Assembly: GCF_003337215.1 (NCBI RefSeq) | Contig: NZ_QPIG01000003.1 | Span: forward strand, 1 to 64,000 | From: Oceanihabitans sediminis | GTDB lineage: Bacteria; Bacteroidota; Bacteroidia; Flavobacteriales; Flavobacteriaceae | Reading direction: 5' to 3' | Length of the DNA: 64,000 nt | Part shown: positions 28,604-37,898 of the stretch, piece after piece | Layout of the letters: each line of letters opens with the position of its first letter | Numbering within the stretch: position 1 is the stretch's first letter | Made by a program: the position numbers and the translations under genes | Notes under the pieces: generated by a model | Told to the model about the DNA's origin: nothing | Database searches by the model: none | Seen by the model: only the letters and a program-made list of their open reading frames with translations

Positions 28604-29182
28604 CTAAAATTGTAAATCTGCAATAATATCAAACGCATCATAAATAGCTTTGTCCTTCAAGTCATCAAAAAAGCTAGTAGAACCATAACGAACATTAAAA
28701 ACAGATCTGTCTATATTTAATGCAGCATTAGCCTTATTACCATAAACCGAAAGATCAAAAGTGATGCTCTCTGTAATACCTTTAATAGTAATATCTCCTG
28801 TAACTTTATATGAATTCTTACCGCTTACTGCAACTTTAGTAAATACCAAACTTGCCGTAGGGTACTTTTCAACACCAAAAAAATCATCCGACTTTAAATG
28901 CCCTTCTAATTGGCCTTTGTATTCCCCTTCTAAATCGGTAACCGTTATACTAGGCATATCCATTACAAAAGCACCACCTGTTAGTCTATCTCCATCAAAG
29001 GCAAGATGCCCAGAGCTAATAGAAATCAAACCCTCGTGAGCGCCTGTTACCTTATAACCTTTCCAAACAACCTTACTCTCCCCTACTTTAATTTCTTTTT
29101 TATCTCCTTCTATGGTAGTAAAAGAAAATGTCATAAATGCTACCAAAACAATAGCTGCTAAATTTTTAATGTAATTTTTCAT
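28604..29182 (-). CDS. YceI-family lipid-binding periplasmic protein
   Basis: The 192-residue protein has a signal peptide (about 1-25, ending TFSFTTIEG). The body is the YceI lipocalin-like barrel: SKVVWKGYKVTGAHEGLISISSG, then FVMDMPSITVTDLEG, KSDDFFGVEKYPTASLVFTKV and a closing FDIIADLQF. The family binds polyisoprenoid-type lipids in the periplasm and is often induced by stress. It is convergent with the zinc-finger gene and lies about 100 bp downstream of the Crp/Fnr regulator gene, transcribed the same way. Confidence 0.88.
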   Translation of the reverse strand: MKNYIKNLAAIVLVAFMTFSFTTIEGDKKEIKVGESKVVWKGYKVTGAHEGLISISSGHLAFDGDRLTGGAFVMDMPSITVTDLEGEYKGQLEGHLKSDDFFGVEKYPTASLVFTKVAVSGKNSYKVTGDITIKGITESITFDLSVYGNKANAALNIDRSVFNVRYGSTSFFDDLKDKAIYDAFDIIADLQF

Positions 29183-29284
29183 TTGTATCTGTTTTTCTGT
29201 TAAATATTAAAGCACAAATATCCAACATATCACAAACACGCAAAATGAAGTAGTTTATAAAAGAAGATTAAACTAGATTAACTT

Positions 29285-29869
29285 TTATTTTTCTAAAGAA
29301 AGTTGACGCTTTATTTTACTCAAAAATTCTTTAGTAATTCCTAAATAAGAAGCAATCATATACTGTGGTACACGCTGCTCAATCTTAGGATAAGTATCCT
29401 TAAAAATACGATAACGCTCCTTAGCTGTTAAACTAAAGTTTCTTATAATTCTTTTTTGAGAAGCAACAAAAGCACGCTCCGTAATCTTTCTAAATAATCG
29501 CTCTAACTTAGGAATCTCTTGGTACAATACCTCCAATTCTTCATAACGAAATTGAAGAATCTTCGTGCTCTCTATACACTGCACATGAAAATCTGCAGGA
29601 CTTTGTGTTATAAAACTTCCCAAATCAGAAGTCCACCAATCCGCAATAGAAAAACCAACTATATGCTCCTGCCCTGCCGCATCAATATAAAAAGTTTTAG
29701 TACACCCCGAAAGTATAAAATTTACACTTTTACAAACATCTCCTTGTTGTACAATATATTGATCTTTAAGATAATTTCTTTCAATTATTTTCGAAAAAAG
29801 CAAGGCTTCCTCCTCCTTACTTAAAGTAATATAATTACCTATATAATCTAAAAAAGGCTCTTTATTCAT
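29285..29869 (-). CDS. Crp/Fnr-family transcriptional regulator
   Basis: The 194-residue protein has a cyclic-nucleotide-binding-type beta roll (ERNYLKDQYIVQQGDVCKSVNFILSG, then GFSIADWWTSDLGSF) and a C-terminal winged helix with RYRIFKDTYPKIEQRVPQYMIASYLGITKEFLSKIKRQL. There are no Fnr-type cysteines and no clear cAMP-binding Arg/Thr pair. It resembles the short Bacteroidota Crp-like regulators that respond to unknown signals. It is divergent from the universal stress protein gene and upstream of yceI, a plausible stress regulon. Confidence 0.85.
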   Translation of the reverse strand: MNKEPFLDYIGNYITLSKEEEALLFSKIIERNYLKDQYIVQQGDVCKSVNFILSGCTKTFYIDAAGQEHIVGFSIADWWTSDLGSFITQSPADFHVQCIESTKILQFRYEELEVLYQEIPKLERLFRKITERAFVASQKRIIRNFSLTAKERYRIFKDTYPKIEQRVPQYMIASYLGITKEFLSKIKRQLSLEK

Positions 29870-30116
29870 GTGTATATACTAAAGATAGATGCTACTAAAA
29901 ATTCCATTTTACCCATGCAATGTAATAAATAAAAACAAACAGAAAAAAACCACCCTATTGCAACAAGTACTACAAACAAACCTGCAACTAAAACAATATA
30001 TAAACGCATATTTACTTAAAGCTGACAAATATCATTTTGCCATTAAATATAAAACCTTAAATTTACAGATATAATTAACCAAAACCCTTATTTTACAGTA
30101 ACACATCAATTTAAGC
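29870..30116. other. Intergenic region between crp-like and usp genes
   Basis: This is 247 bp of AT-rich sequence with no ORF worth reporting. It must carry the divergent promoters, but I see no exact TTG-N19-TAnnTTTG match. Confidence 0.5.
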
Positions 30117-30953
30117 ATGAGAAAACATATTTTAGTACCAACAGATTTTTCAGAAAACGCATGGAGCGCAGCACTATACGCTTTAAAATTATATGCAAAC
30201 ACACCATGTACCTTTTATTTCTCACATGCTTTCACCTTTCTTAATACAGGAACAAGAACACAGGTTCCACAAAGTCAAATAGACCCCCTAGTTGAAAAAG
30301 AAAAAGAACAGCTTATAGAAGTGATGAATCGTGCAAAAAAAGAAAGCACAAATAGCGATCATGAATTTGATACCATCTTTAGCTTCGGTTCCTTAATGGA
30401 CTCTATTAAACTAGCAAATAAAAAATATAAAATAGACCTTGTAGTAATGGGTACCAAAGGGGCAACAGGGGCAAAAAAAATACTATTAGGTAGCAATGCC
30501 GTGGCAGTAATAAACAAAGTAAGACGCGCACCACTTTTATTAGTACCTAGTAAATGTAAATACAAAGCACCTAAAAAAATATTATTCCCAAGTGCCTTTA
30601 CTAGATTTTTTGGCGAAGAAATTCAAAGCATCAAAGAACTAGCAGAATTACACAACTCATCTATAGACGTACTACATATTAATGCTAAAGAAACACTTTC
30701 AGATATTCAAAACGCCAATCTAGACATGCTAAAAAACTACCTAGAAGGCTTGGAGCTAAACTTTAACTGGAGAACAGACTATAAAACAAAAGCCTATGCT
30801 ATTACAGACTTTATTAAAGAAAACAATAGCAATATATTAACCATGATTAATTACGAACATAGCTTTATAGAAAACCTAGTAAAAGAACCAGTAATTAAAA
30901 GACTAGGATTTAATTCAAAAATCCCATTCATGATAATCCCTCGTAAAAAATAA
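30117..30953 (+). CDS. Universal stress protein, tandem UspA
   Basis: The 278-residue protein has two UspA-like domains. The first (1-145) has KHILVPTDFSENAWSAALYALKL and the nucleotide-binding tail GTKGATGAKKILLGSNAVAVINKV, a G-2x-G-9x-G(S/N)-type ATP loop. The second (150-278) begins KKILFPSAFTRFFGEEIQSIKEL and lacks an intact ATP motif. The layout is typical of Bacteroidota stress proteins, acting in the cytoplasm under starvation or redox stress. An intrinsic terminator follows. Confidence 0.87.
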   Translation: MRKHILVPTDFSENAWSAALYALKLYANTPCTFYFSHAFTFLNTGTRTQVPQSQIDPLVEKEKEQLIEVMNRAKKESTNSDHEFDTIFSFGSLMDSIKLANKKYKIDLVVMGTKGATGAKKILLGSNAVAVINKVRRAPLLLVPSKCKYKAPKKILFPSAFTRFFGEEIQSIKELAELHNSSIDVLHINAKETLSDIQNANLDMLKNYLEGLELNFNWRTDYKTKAYAITDFIKENNSNILTMINYEHSFIENLVKEPVIKRLGFNSKIPFMIIPRKK

Positions 30954-30976
30954 AAAACACTACTTAAACCATACAA

Positions 30977-31010
30977 AAACGCTCTAGCCAAAAAACTAGA
31001 GCGTTTGTAT
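30977..31010 (+). terminator. Intrinsic terminator after usp
   Basis: AAACGCTCTAG (30977-30987) and CTAGAGCGTTT (30996-31006) form an 11-bp perfect stem with an eight-base loop, followed by a short T-rich stretch. Confidence 0.75.
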
Positions 31011-31161
31011 TTATAACCAAATTCATATACAGTGTTGTAAAACGTTTTTTATGGGATAAGTTTTTTCTTTACCAACCGAAATTAGGTCTAAAAAATTAGA
31101 TATTATTAAAGCTAATATTCTTAAAGAGCTGAATGGATTACCAACCAAAGTAATAGAGTTA

Positions 31162-31398
31162 TTATTTAAACTCATTCAAAGTGAAGTTAATTCCAAATCT
31201 GTTTTCATCTTCGATTAAGGCTTTAAAATTCATGTAGTTATATGCTACTTGAAATCTAATTTGCTCGTTATTTCTTTTAGAGAAAAGATGTATTTCTGTT
31301 ATATCGGCATTAATTTGTTTTATCAATGCGATATTACCGTCACTTATAGAGCGTAACTAGTTATCAATCAAAACCTCTATGAATTTTGGTTTATTCAT
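31162..31398 (-). pseudogene. Broken small gene in the solitary cassette
   Basis: From the ATG at 31398 the frame reads MNKPKFIEVLIDN, a TAG, then 64 more sense codons (LRSISDGNIALIKQINADI onward, ending NFTLNEFK) to a TAA at 31162. A single amber codon at position 14 breaks an otherwise open 78-codon gene. It could alternatively start at an internal Met late in the frame, which would be very short. The family is not recognised. It is oriented as in the main array. Confidence 0.55.
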
Positions 31399-31399
31399 A

Positions 31400-31770
31400 T
31401 TTATTAATTTTTAAATAAAAGCAAGTGGGTTTCAAATTTTATTGGTTTCATTAAATACTTAACAATACTACTCATTAAGCCAACTAAAACTACCTGATTG
31501 CGCGGTCATTAGTCATCCACTGATAAAATTCTCCGCTCACATGCGATTTTTAAATTGGAGAGAGGTTTTGCAAATATTTCATTCTAGTCAATGCTTTAAG
31601 AGTTAGCTAATATTATCCGACTAACTCAAACAGTTTTCGCATCCCTTTTAGGGTATCCTGAGCATGACACTAAATAGAATTCTTTATCTACACGTAAACT
31701 TTCTCCATTTTTTTATTTCATTATATATTCCACTCTTTATTCCTCTTTCCTCACCTCTCCATCACGCTTC
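31400..31770. other. ORF-less stretch in the solitary cassette
   Basis: About 370 bp without a credible gene. It contains GCATCCCTTTTAGGGTATCC, a short imperfect inverted repeat near 31640, and otherwise nothing I can identify. Confidence 0.4.
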
Positions 31771-31910
31771 AATGTTTACAACATGCAAGTGTATGGCACG
31801 TTGCGTTGACTTGGGGAAGGCATATATGGTAATCTATACAATTCTAAGACTTTCCAAATAAGCACATACCAAGCAATGTGATATACATAATAGTATAAAG
31901 AATAAACAAA

Positions 31911-32657
31911 CTAAACCTTACAATCCACTACCCCAACACCTACTGGCTTATCAAAAGCATACATCTCGTTTTCTATAAGCTCATAATACCTAAAACCAAC
32001 CACAGCAATACCAACATGCTGCGGAAACAACACATCCTCCGGTACCAAAGTAAAACTAGAAGCCCCAGCCCCTAGCTCCAAAAAATGAATACTAGAATAC
32101 ACCACCGAAGATTCCAAGCCCTCAAAATCAAAGTCTAAAACCCCCAAACAAATCCCTAAATGCGTAGCCGTATTTGGCGCCGGAAACAAACTCGCATTAA
32201 ACCCAGAAACCGTCAATACCTGTGTATTCCAATCAAACACAGCTTGGTTTTTAAAAACACCAACCATCGGCTGGTGAACCAAAAAATCAAACCGCTTTAG
32301 CAAACGCCTCCCCTTAGCTGTTTGTAAACCAGCCAACACCCTACGCTTCCCTCGCTCAGAAACACCATCCAAAGCCTTTATCTCCAAAAACAAACGCATC
32401 ATCCTAGAGTGAAATCCCTTCCCCTTTATACCATAAAAAACATCCCGCAAAGCTAACCTAAAGGCTTTCTTCACCTTACTACAATGCCCAAACTCACTAG
32501 CATTCTCACGAACACGCTGCATACTAGCTTTCGTTTTAATAGCCTTACCATTAAAACCACCACCAGCCTTTCTAGCATATGCAACCCCTTTAACCATATA
32601 AAAGTTCACATCACCTATAGTACCCGTAACCTTAACCAATCCTTTTTGTCTAGCCAT
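31911..32657 (-). CDS. Bacteroidota protein of unknown function (MARQKG family)
   Basis: This is 248 residues from MARQKGLVKVTGTIGDVNFYMVKG; ten upstream residues of the longest ORF look spurious. The N-terminal motif ARKAGGG followed by QRVRENASEFGHCSKVKKAFRLAL is typical of a large, uncharacterised family in marine Bacteroidota. The middle is basic and helical (RGKRRVLAGLQTAKGRRLLKRFDF); the C-terminal half is beta-rich (VLTVSGFNASLFPAPNTATHLG). It is preceded by CGTAT motifs on an 11-bp period. Function is unknown. Confidence 0.72.
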   Translation of the reverse strand: MARQKGLVKVTGTIGDVNFYMVKGVAYARKAGGGFNGKAIKTKASMQRVRENASEFGHCSKVKKAFRLALRDVFYGIKGKGFHSRMMRLFLEIKALDGVSERGKRRVLAGLQTAKGRRLLKRFDFLVHQPMVGVFKNQAVFDWNTQVLTVSGFNASLFPAPNTATHLGICLGVLDFDFEGLESSVVYSSIHFLELGAGASSFTLVPEDVLFPQHVGIAVVGFRYYELIENEMYAFDKPVGVGVVDCKV

Positions 32658-32699
32658 AACACTACTAAAATAATGAAAACTAAACAATTACGCAATAGG

Positions 32700-32754
32700 T
32701 ATAGCGTATCTATAGCGTATTAACCCCGTACATACTACATAGTAACCCCGTATA
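32700..32754. promoter_or_regulatory. CGTAT/CGTAC motifs on an 11-bp period upstream of the 31911-32657 gene
   Basis: CGTAT starts at 32705 and 32716, CGTAC at 32727 and CGTAT at 32749. The spacings are 11, 11 and 22 bp. The first two copies lie in a direct repeat TATAGCGTAT(C/T), the last two in TAACCCCGTA repeated 22 bp apart. This matches the phased CGTATA array at 28062-28089. Confidence 0.55.
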
Positions 32755-32870
32755 CACTATAAGGAATACATACTAATAAAACACACCCCCAACATTAAAT
32801 AATTATTAATATTTTAACTATTAAATAAAAAAACACCATATAAAGACAATATATTTTAATATTTACAAAA

Positions 32871-32898
32871 TATTTTTGCTCAGTTTTATATATATTTG
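32871..32898 (+). promoter_or_regulatory. Two candidate -7 boxes upstream of the M14 peptidase gene
   Basis: TATTTTTG (32871-32878) and TATATTTG (32891-32898) both match TAnnTTTG and lie 45-72 bp before the start codon. Neither has a perfect TTG at the -33 spacing. Confidence 0.45.
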
Positions 32899-32942
32899 AT
32901 TCAAACATTTAATAGCATCATAAATTTTACCAGCTCTAATCA

Positions 32943-35900
32943 ATGAAACTAAACCACAGCTATTCAAAAAGACTTCTAATTGTCTTAGTACTATTCTTTG
33001 CAGTAAACTTCAATTATTCACAAGACCGAAACCTAGGACTTGCCGAAACATTCTTAAGTCAAAAAGGAGAGCTTACATTTAGCTTTCAAGTTAATTCTCC
33101 CGAAGAATTAGAACAATGGACAACGCAATTATCAATTCTAAACTTCAATCCAGAAACCAACACAGTCTATGCTTGGGCAAACACACAACAATTTAGACAG
33201 TTTCAAACACAAAACATTAGATTTGAAATAGATGTAAGTGACAATACTAGCACGGGTATTGTAATGTCTAACCAATTGCCAGAATCAGCAAGAAGAGGTC
33301 CTTACCCCTTAACTTTCCCGCTTACTGCATATCCTACTTACGCAGATTACGCTTTACAAATGCAAGAATTTGCAAACAACCACCCAGATATTTGTGAACT
33401 TGTAGACATTGGAGGAACTACAGAAGGTGCTGCAGGTGGAAACAAAAGACTATTATTTCTAAAAATATCAGACAATATCGCTACAGATGAAGCAGAACCT
33501 AAAGTAATGTACACTTCTTCTATACATGGAGACGAAATTACAGGCTACCCTTTAATGCTTAACCTTATTAATTACTTTATTACAGCATATAAAGACACAG
33601 GTCATGCAGATCATTATAGAATTAAAAACTTAATAGACAATGCAGAAGTATGGATTAACCCAATGGCTAACCCAGACGGAACCTATTATAATAACGCATC
33701 AAACACCTCGGTAGCTAATGCAAGAAGAGCAAACGCAAATGGTTTAGATTTAAACAGAAATTACCCAGACAACGTAAATGGTCCGCACTCCAACGGGCAT
33801 ACTTCATACGAGCTAGAAACACAACATTTTATGAACTTGGCTAGCAACACGCACTTTGTACTATCTGCCAATTTCCATGGAGGAATTGAAGTAGTAAACT
33901 ACCCCTGGGATAATACCTATGATAGGCATGCAGATAACAATTGGTTTATGCTAGCCTCTCGAGAATATGCTGACAACGCACAAGCAGACGGACCTAATGG
34001 ATATATGGACGACCTGGATAATGGTATTACACACGGTGCTGATTGGTATCGAGTGTATGGTGGTCGACAAGATTATATGAATTTTACGCATCAATGCAAA
34101 GAAATTACAATAGAGCTATCTAATACTAAATTAATTCCCTCAAGTCAGTTGGTTAACCACTGGAATTATAATCGTGAAGCCTTAATCAAATACTTAATAC
34201 AAGGTACTTATGGTTTTCAAGGTAAGGTAAAAGATGCACTTACAGGAACACCTATAGAAGCCACTATTAAATTAGTTGGTCATGATGCGGTTAATTCTCA
34301 TACCGTAAGCACTCTTCCGCATGGAGATTTTTATAGACCTGTTTTTGCCGGAACTTATGATATCTTAATTGAAGCAGACTGCTACCAATCTGTAACACTA
34401 TCAAATCAAACTATTGCCAATTATCAAACTATTACCCTTTCAGATGTCTTATTAACTCCACTTACTGCTAGCCCACCTACTAACCTGAGTACTTCCGGAA
34501 CAAATGCAAGTGCTACAAATGCATCATGGTCTGCTGCAACTGCAGATAATTTTGATATAAGATATCGCATACTTGGTGAACCCACGTGGACAGAAGTACT
34601 AAATGTTTCTAACCCTTATCAAATTATAGGGCTAAACCCAAATACTACTTATGAATTTCAAGTAAAGGCATACTGTGCTTCTAACAGTACAGCATATTCT
34701 GCTTCTAAAGAATTTACAACTACAGCTCCTATTCCATGCTCAGGAACAGCTGTTTCTGCATTTCCTTATACAGAAAGTTTTGAAAATGATTTTGGTCTAT
34801 GGAGCCAAGGTGCTTCCAACCAAATTGATTGGACACGTTTTTCAGGATTAACGCCATCTAATACTGGATCAAACCCGCCTAATACTACAGGACCAAGTGC
34901 TGCTTCTAATGGTAACTTTTACCTTTATACAGAGTCTTCTGGCTCTGGAAACAACAAAAGAGCTTACTTAATAAGTCCTTGTTTGGAATTAAACGGCTAC
35001 CAAAACTCACAGCTAACTTTTGACTTTCATATGTTTGGTGCAAACATGGGAACACTATCTCTTGACGTAAGTACTGATAATGGCGCTACCTATTCATCTC
35101 TGTTTAGTAGATATGGAAATCACCCAAATCAAAATGCTAACGCAGACCCTTGGATTACTCAAACAGTAGACCTTTCTGCTTATGATGGACAAACTATTAA
35201 ATTGCGTTTTAACGGACTTACTGGTGCTAATTACACTAGCGATATTGCAATTGACAACTTTAAAATTACTGCTAGCATCCCTCCTTCTCAGCCACCTACC
35301 GCTGTTTGTCAAGATATCACAGTACAACTAAACAATTCAGGTTCTGCAACAATCATAGCACAAGATGTTAACGCTGGCTCAACAGATGATGTAGCTATCA
35401 CAAACTATAGTATCGATATAGATACTTTTGACTGTACCAATATTGGCTCTCCTGTTAATGTAACGCTTACAGTCACAGATGCAGACAACCAAACAGATAG
35501 CTGCATAGCTACAGTTACAGTAACTAGACAAGATGAACCTACAGCTACTAACTGCTGGGATAACTACGTATTCAATACAAACAGCTGTACTTGGGAAAAC
35601 CAAGGAACCCAACCTACAGAACCTACAGCTACTAACTGTTGGGATAACTACGTATTCAATACAGATACCTGTACTTGGGAGAACCAAGGATCACAACCTA
35701 CAGAGCCTACAGCTACTAACTGCTGGGATAACTACGTATTCAATACAAACAGCTGTACTTGGGAAAACCAAGGAACCCAACCTACAGAACCTACAGCTAC
35801 TAACTGCTGGGATAACTACGTATTCAATACAGATACCTGTACTTGGGAAAACCAAGGTACACAGCCTGCAGAGCCTACAGCTACTAACTGTTGGGATAAC

Positions 35901-37733
35901 TATGTATTCAATACAGATACCTGTACTTGGGAAAACCAAGGTACAAAGCCTACTGAACCTACAGCTACTAACTGTTGGGATAACTACGTATTCAATACAA
36001 ATACCTGTACTTGGGAAAACCAAGGTACACAACCTGCAGAGCCTACAGCTACTAACTGCTGGGATAACTACGTATTCAATACAGATACCTGTACTTGGGA
36101 AAACCAAGGTACACAGCCTGCAGAGCCTACTGCTACTAACTGTTGGGATAACTACGTATTCAATACAAACAGCTGTACTTGGGAAAACCAAGGTACACAG
36201 CCTGCAGAGCCTACAGCTACTAACTGCTGGGATAACTACGTATTCAATACAAATACCTGTACTTGGGAAAACCAAGGATCACAGCCTACTGAACCAACAG
36301 CTACTAACTGCTGGGATAACTACGTATTCAACACAAACAGCTGTACTTGGCAAAACCAAGGATCACAGCCTACAGAGCCTACAGCTACTAACTGTTGGGA
36401 TAACTACGTATTCAATACAAATACCTGTACTTGGGAAAACCAAGGTACACAACCTACAGAGCCTACAGCTACTAACTGCTGGGATAACTACGTATTCAAT
36501 ACAAATACCTGTACTTGGGAAAACCAAGGAACACAACCTACAGAACCTACAGCTACTAACTGTTGGGATAACTACGTATTCAATACAGATACCTGTACTT
36601 GGGAAAACCAAGGTACACAGCCTACTGAACCAACAGCTACTAACTGCTGGGATAACTACGTATTCAATACAAATACCTGTACTTGGGAAAACCAAGGTAC
36701 ACAACCTGCAGAGCCTACAGCTACTAACTGCTGGGATAATTACGTATTCAACACAGATACTTGTACTTGGGAAAACCAAGGATCACAGCCTACTGAACCA
36801 ACAGCTACTAACTGCTGGGATAACTACGTATTCAACACAAACAGCTGTACTTGGCAAAACCAAGGAACACAGCCTGCAGAGCCTACAGCTACTAACTGCT
36901 GGGATAACTACGTATTCAACACAAACAGCTGTACTTGGGAAAACCAAGGTACACAACCTACTGAACCTACAGCTACTAACTGCTGGGATAACTACGTATT
37001 CAACACAAACAGCTGTACTTGGGAAAACCAAGGTACACAGCCTGCAGAGCCTACAGCTACTAACTGCTGGGATAACTACGTATTCAATACAAACAGCTGT
37101 ACTTGGGAAAACCAAGGTACACAACCTACAGAACCTGTAACAGCATGTTGGGAAACAGCTACCTTTAATGAGGTAACTTGTTCTTGGGAGATATCAAATG
37201 ATGGGGACACTATAAATCCAATATGTCATGTACAAGACATAATAATCGAACTAGATGAAAATGGATACGCAACTATAACACCAGACCAAATAGATAACGG
37301 GTCTACAGATAATTGTGGAATTGAAACCTACTCTGTATCACCTAATACTTTTGAAACAGGAGACATTGGAGAAAACAATGTAATATTTACTATTACAGAT
37401 TACAGTGGAAATTCCTCGCAATGTAATGCTACAGTAACAGTCAACGAATACACCCTAAATAACCAAGAATTTAACTATAACAACCTAAGCATACAACCAA
37501 ACCCATTTAAAAATTACGTAGAAATAGTACTACCTAACAACCAAGCATTAGATCTTTTTCAAATATTTATATACGACCTAAACGGAAGACAGGTCTATAA
37601 AAAAATACTAGAAAATGAGAATGGAAAGGTTTTGGTGAAAGGTTTAGAGAAATTAGAACAAGGCCCTTATTTTATAAAAATACAGAACAAAAAAAATGGC
37701 AACATTGTAATAAAAAAACTAATCAAATTTTAA
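32943..37733 (+). CDS. Secreted M14 zinc carboxypeptidase with 19 tandem repeats and T9SS sorting domain
   Basis: In this 1596-residue protein a signal peptide (about 1-27) precedes the peptidase domain (about 125-420): H195 and E198 in SIHGDEITG, the substrate Arg/Asn segment NGLDLNRNYP (about 267-276), the third zinc ligand H312 in NFHGG and the catalytic Glu in EITIELSN. A carboxypeptidase regulatory-like domain, a fibronectin III domain (about 515-595), a MAM-like domain (about 600-780) and an HYR-type segment follow. Residues 865-1396 are 19 copies of a 28-residue repeat with paired Cys and Trp. After a second HYR-like domain comes the T9SS type A sorting domain (NLSIQPNPFKNYVEI to the end). 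It is exported through the outer membrane and anchored or released, and probably trims peptides outside the cell. Confidence 0.9.
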   Translation: MKLNHSYSKRLLIVLVLFFAVNFNYSQDRNLGLAETFLSQKGELTFSFQVNSPEELEQWTTQLSILNFNPETNTVYAWANTQQFRQFQTQNIRFEIDVSDNTSTGIVMSNQLPESARRGPYPLTFPLTAYPTYADYALQMQEFANNHPDICELVDIGGTTEGAAGGNKRLLFLKISDNIATDEAEPKVMYTSSIHGDEITGYPLMLNLINYFITAYKDTGHADHYRIKNLIDNAEVWINPMANPDGTYYNNASNTSVANARRANANGLDLNRNYPDNVNGPHSNGHTSYELETQHFMNLASNTHFVLSANFHGGIEVVNYPWDNTYDRHADNNWFMLASREYADNAQADGPNGYMDDLDNGITHGADWYRVYGGRQDYMNFTHQCKEITIELSNTKLIPSSQLVNHWNYNREALIKYLIQGTYGFQGKVKDALTGTPIEATIKLVGHDAVNSHTVSTLPHGDFYRPVFAGTYDILIEADCYQSVTLSNQTIANYQTITLSDVLLTPLTASPPTNLSTSGTNASATNASWSAATADNFDIRYRILGEPTWTEVLNVSNPYQIIGLNPNTTYEFQVKAYCASNSTAYSASKEFTTTAPIPCSGTAVSAFPYTESFENDFGLWSQGASNQIDWTRFSGLTPSNTGSNPPNTTGPSAASNGNFYLYTESSGSGNNKRAYLISPCLELNGYQNSQLTFDFHMFGANMGTLSLDVSTDNGATYSSLFSRYGNHPNQNANADPWITQTVDLSAYDGQTIKLRFNGLTGANYTSDIAIDNFKITASIPPSQPPTAVCQDITVQLNNSGSATIIAQDVNAGSTDDVAITNYSIDIDTFDCTNIGSPVNVTLTVTDADNQTDSCIATVTVTRQDEPTATNCWDNYVFNTNSCTWENQGTQPTEPTATNCWDNYVFNTDTCTWENQGSQPTEPTATNCWDNYVFNTNSCTWENQGTQPTEPTATNCWDNYVFNTDTCTWENQGTQPAEPTATNCWDNYVFNTDTCTWENQGTKPTEPTATNCWDNYVFNTNTCTWENQGTQPAEPTATNCWDNYVFNTDTCTWENQGTQPAEPTATNCWDNYVFNTNSCTWENQGTQPAEPTATNCWDNYVFNTNTCTWENQGSQPTEPTATNCWDNYVFNTNSCTWQNQGSQPTEPTATNCWDNYVFNTNTCTWENQGTQPTEPTATNCWDNYVFNTNTCTWENQGTQPTEPTATNCWDNYVFNTDTCTWENQGTQPTEPTATNCWDNYVFNTNTCTWENQGTQPAEPTATNCWDNYVFNTDTCTWENQGSQPTEPTATNCWDNYVFNTNSCTWQNQGTQPAEPTATNCWDNYVFNTNSCTWENQGTQPTEPTATNCWDNYVFNTNSCTWENQGTQPAEPTATNCWDNYVFNTNSCTWENQGTQPTEPVTACWETATFNEVTCSWEISNDGDTINPICHVQDIIIELDENGYATITPDQIDNGSTDNCGIETYSVSPNTFETGDIGENNVIFTITDYSGNSSQCNATVTVNEYTLNNQEFNYNNLSIQPNPFKNYVEIVLPNNQALDLFQIFIYDLNGRQVYKKILENENGKVLVKGLEKLEQGPYFIKIQNKKNGNIVIKKLIKF
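35535..37130 (+). repeat. 19 tandem 84-bp repeats inside the M14 peptidase gene
   Basis: From the first EPTATNCWDNY (codon at 35535) to the degenerate unit EPVTACWET (37131) lie 1596 bp, exactly 19 x 84. Each unit encodes EPTATNCWDNYVFNT then a variable NS, NT or DT, CTW(E/Q)NQG, a (T/S)(Q/K)P and T or A. Variation falls on a few fixed codons, and some neighbouring units share variants, consistent with unequal crossover. Confidence 0.95.
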
Positions 37734-37742
37734 TAAATACAT

Positions 37743-37780
37743 AGTGGCAGGTGATTTAACCTGCCACTTATTTTTTATTA
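37743..37780 (+). terminator. Intrinsic terminator after the M14 peptidase
   Basis: AGTGGCAGGT (37743-37752) pairs with ACCTGCCACT (37759-37768), followed by a T-rich stretch. Confidence 0.8.
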
Positions 37781-37898
37781 CTAAACACAAACAAATCAAC
37801 ACTATATCTATTTTATTTGCATTTTATAGAATAAAACCATAATTTAACATAAGTAATTAATAGTTAAACTTTTACACATTAACTAAAACAACTTAACC

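Larger units (their letters stand above)
31016..31902 (-). mobile_element. Decayed solitary cassette with attC relics
   Basis: A right-arm remnant (ATTCATATACAGT then GTTGTAAAACG at 31034) is followed by the same T-tract that marks nearly every cassette 3' end in the main array. At 31773-31782 TGTTTACAAC pairs with that end over GTTGTAAA. Next to it, GTATGGCACGTTGC (31791-31804) and GCAATGTGATATAC (31873-31886) form an attC-like stem with G.T wobbles five bases apart, as in R1-R26; one further G-A mismatch is present, and the terminal GTT is lost. The enclosed 740 bp hold one broken minus-strand gene. Confidence 0.55.

Noticed and set aside
31664-31861. 65-codon plus-strand ORF behind the solitary cassette
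   Set aside because: It runs into the attC-like relic and its translation is low-complexity; no family is seen.
35533-37140. Long open frames on the other plus frame (535 codons) and on the minus strand across the repeat block
   Set aside because: They arise because an 84-bp unit without stops in those frames is repeated 19 times. They have no start context and no domain, and they vanish outside the repeat.
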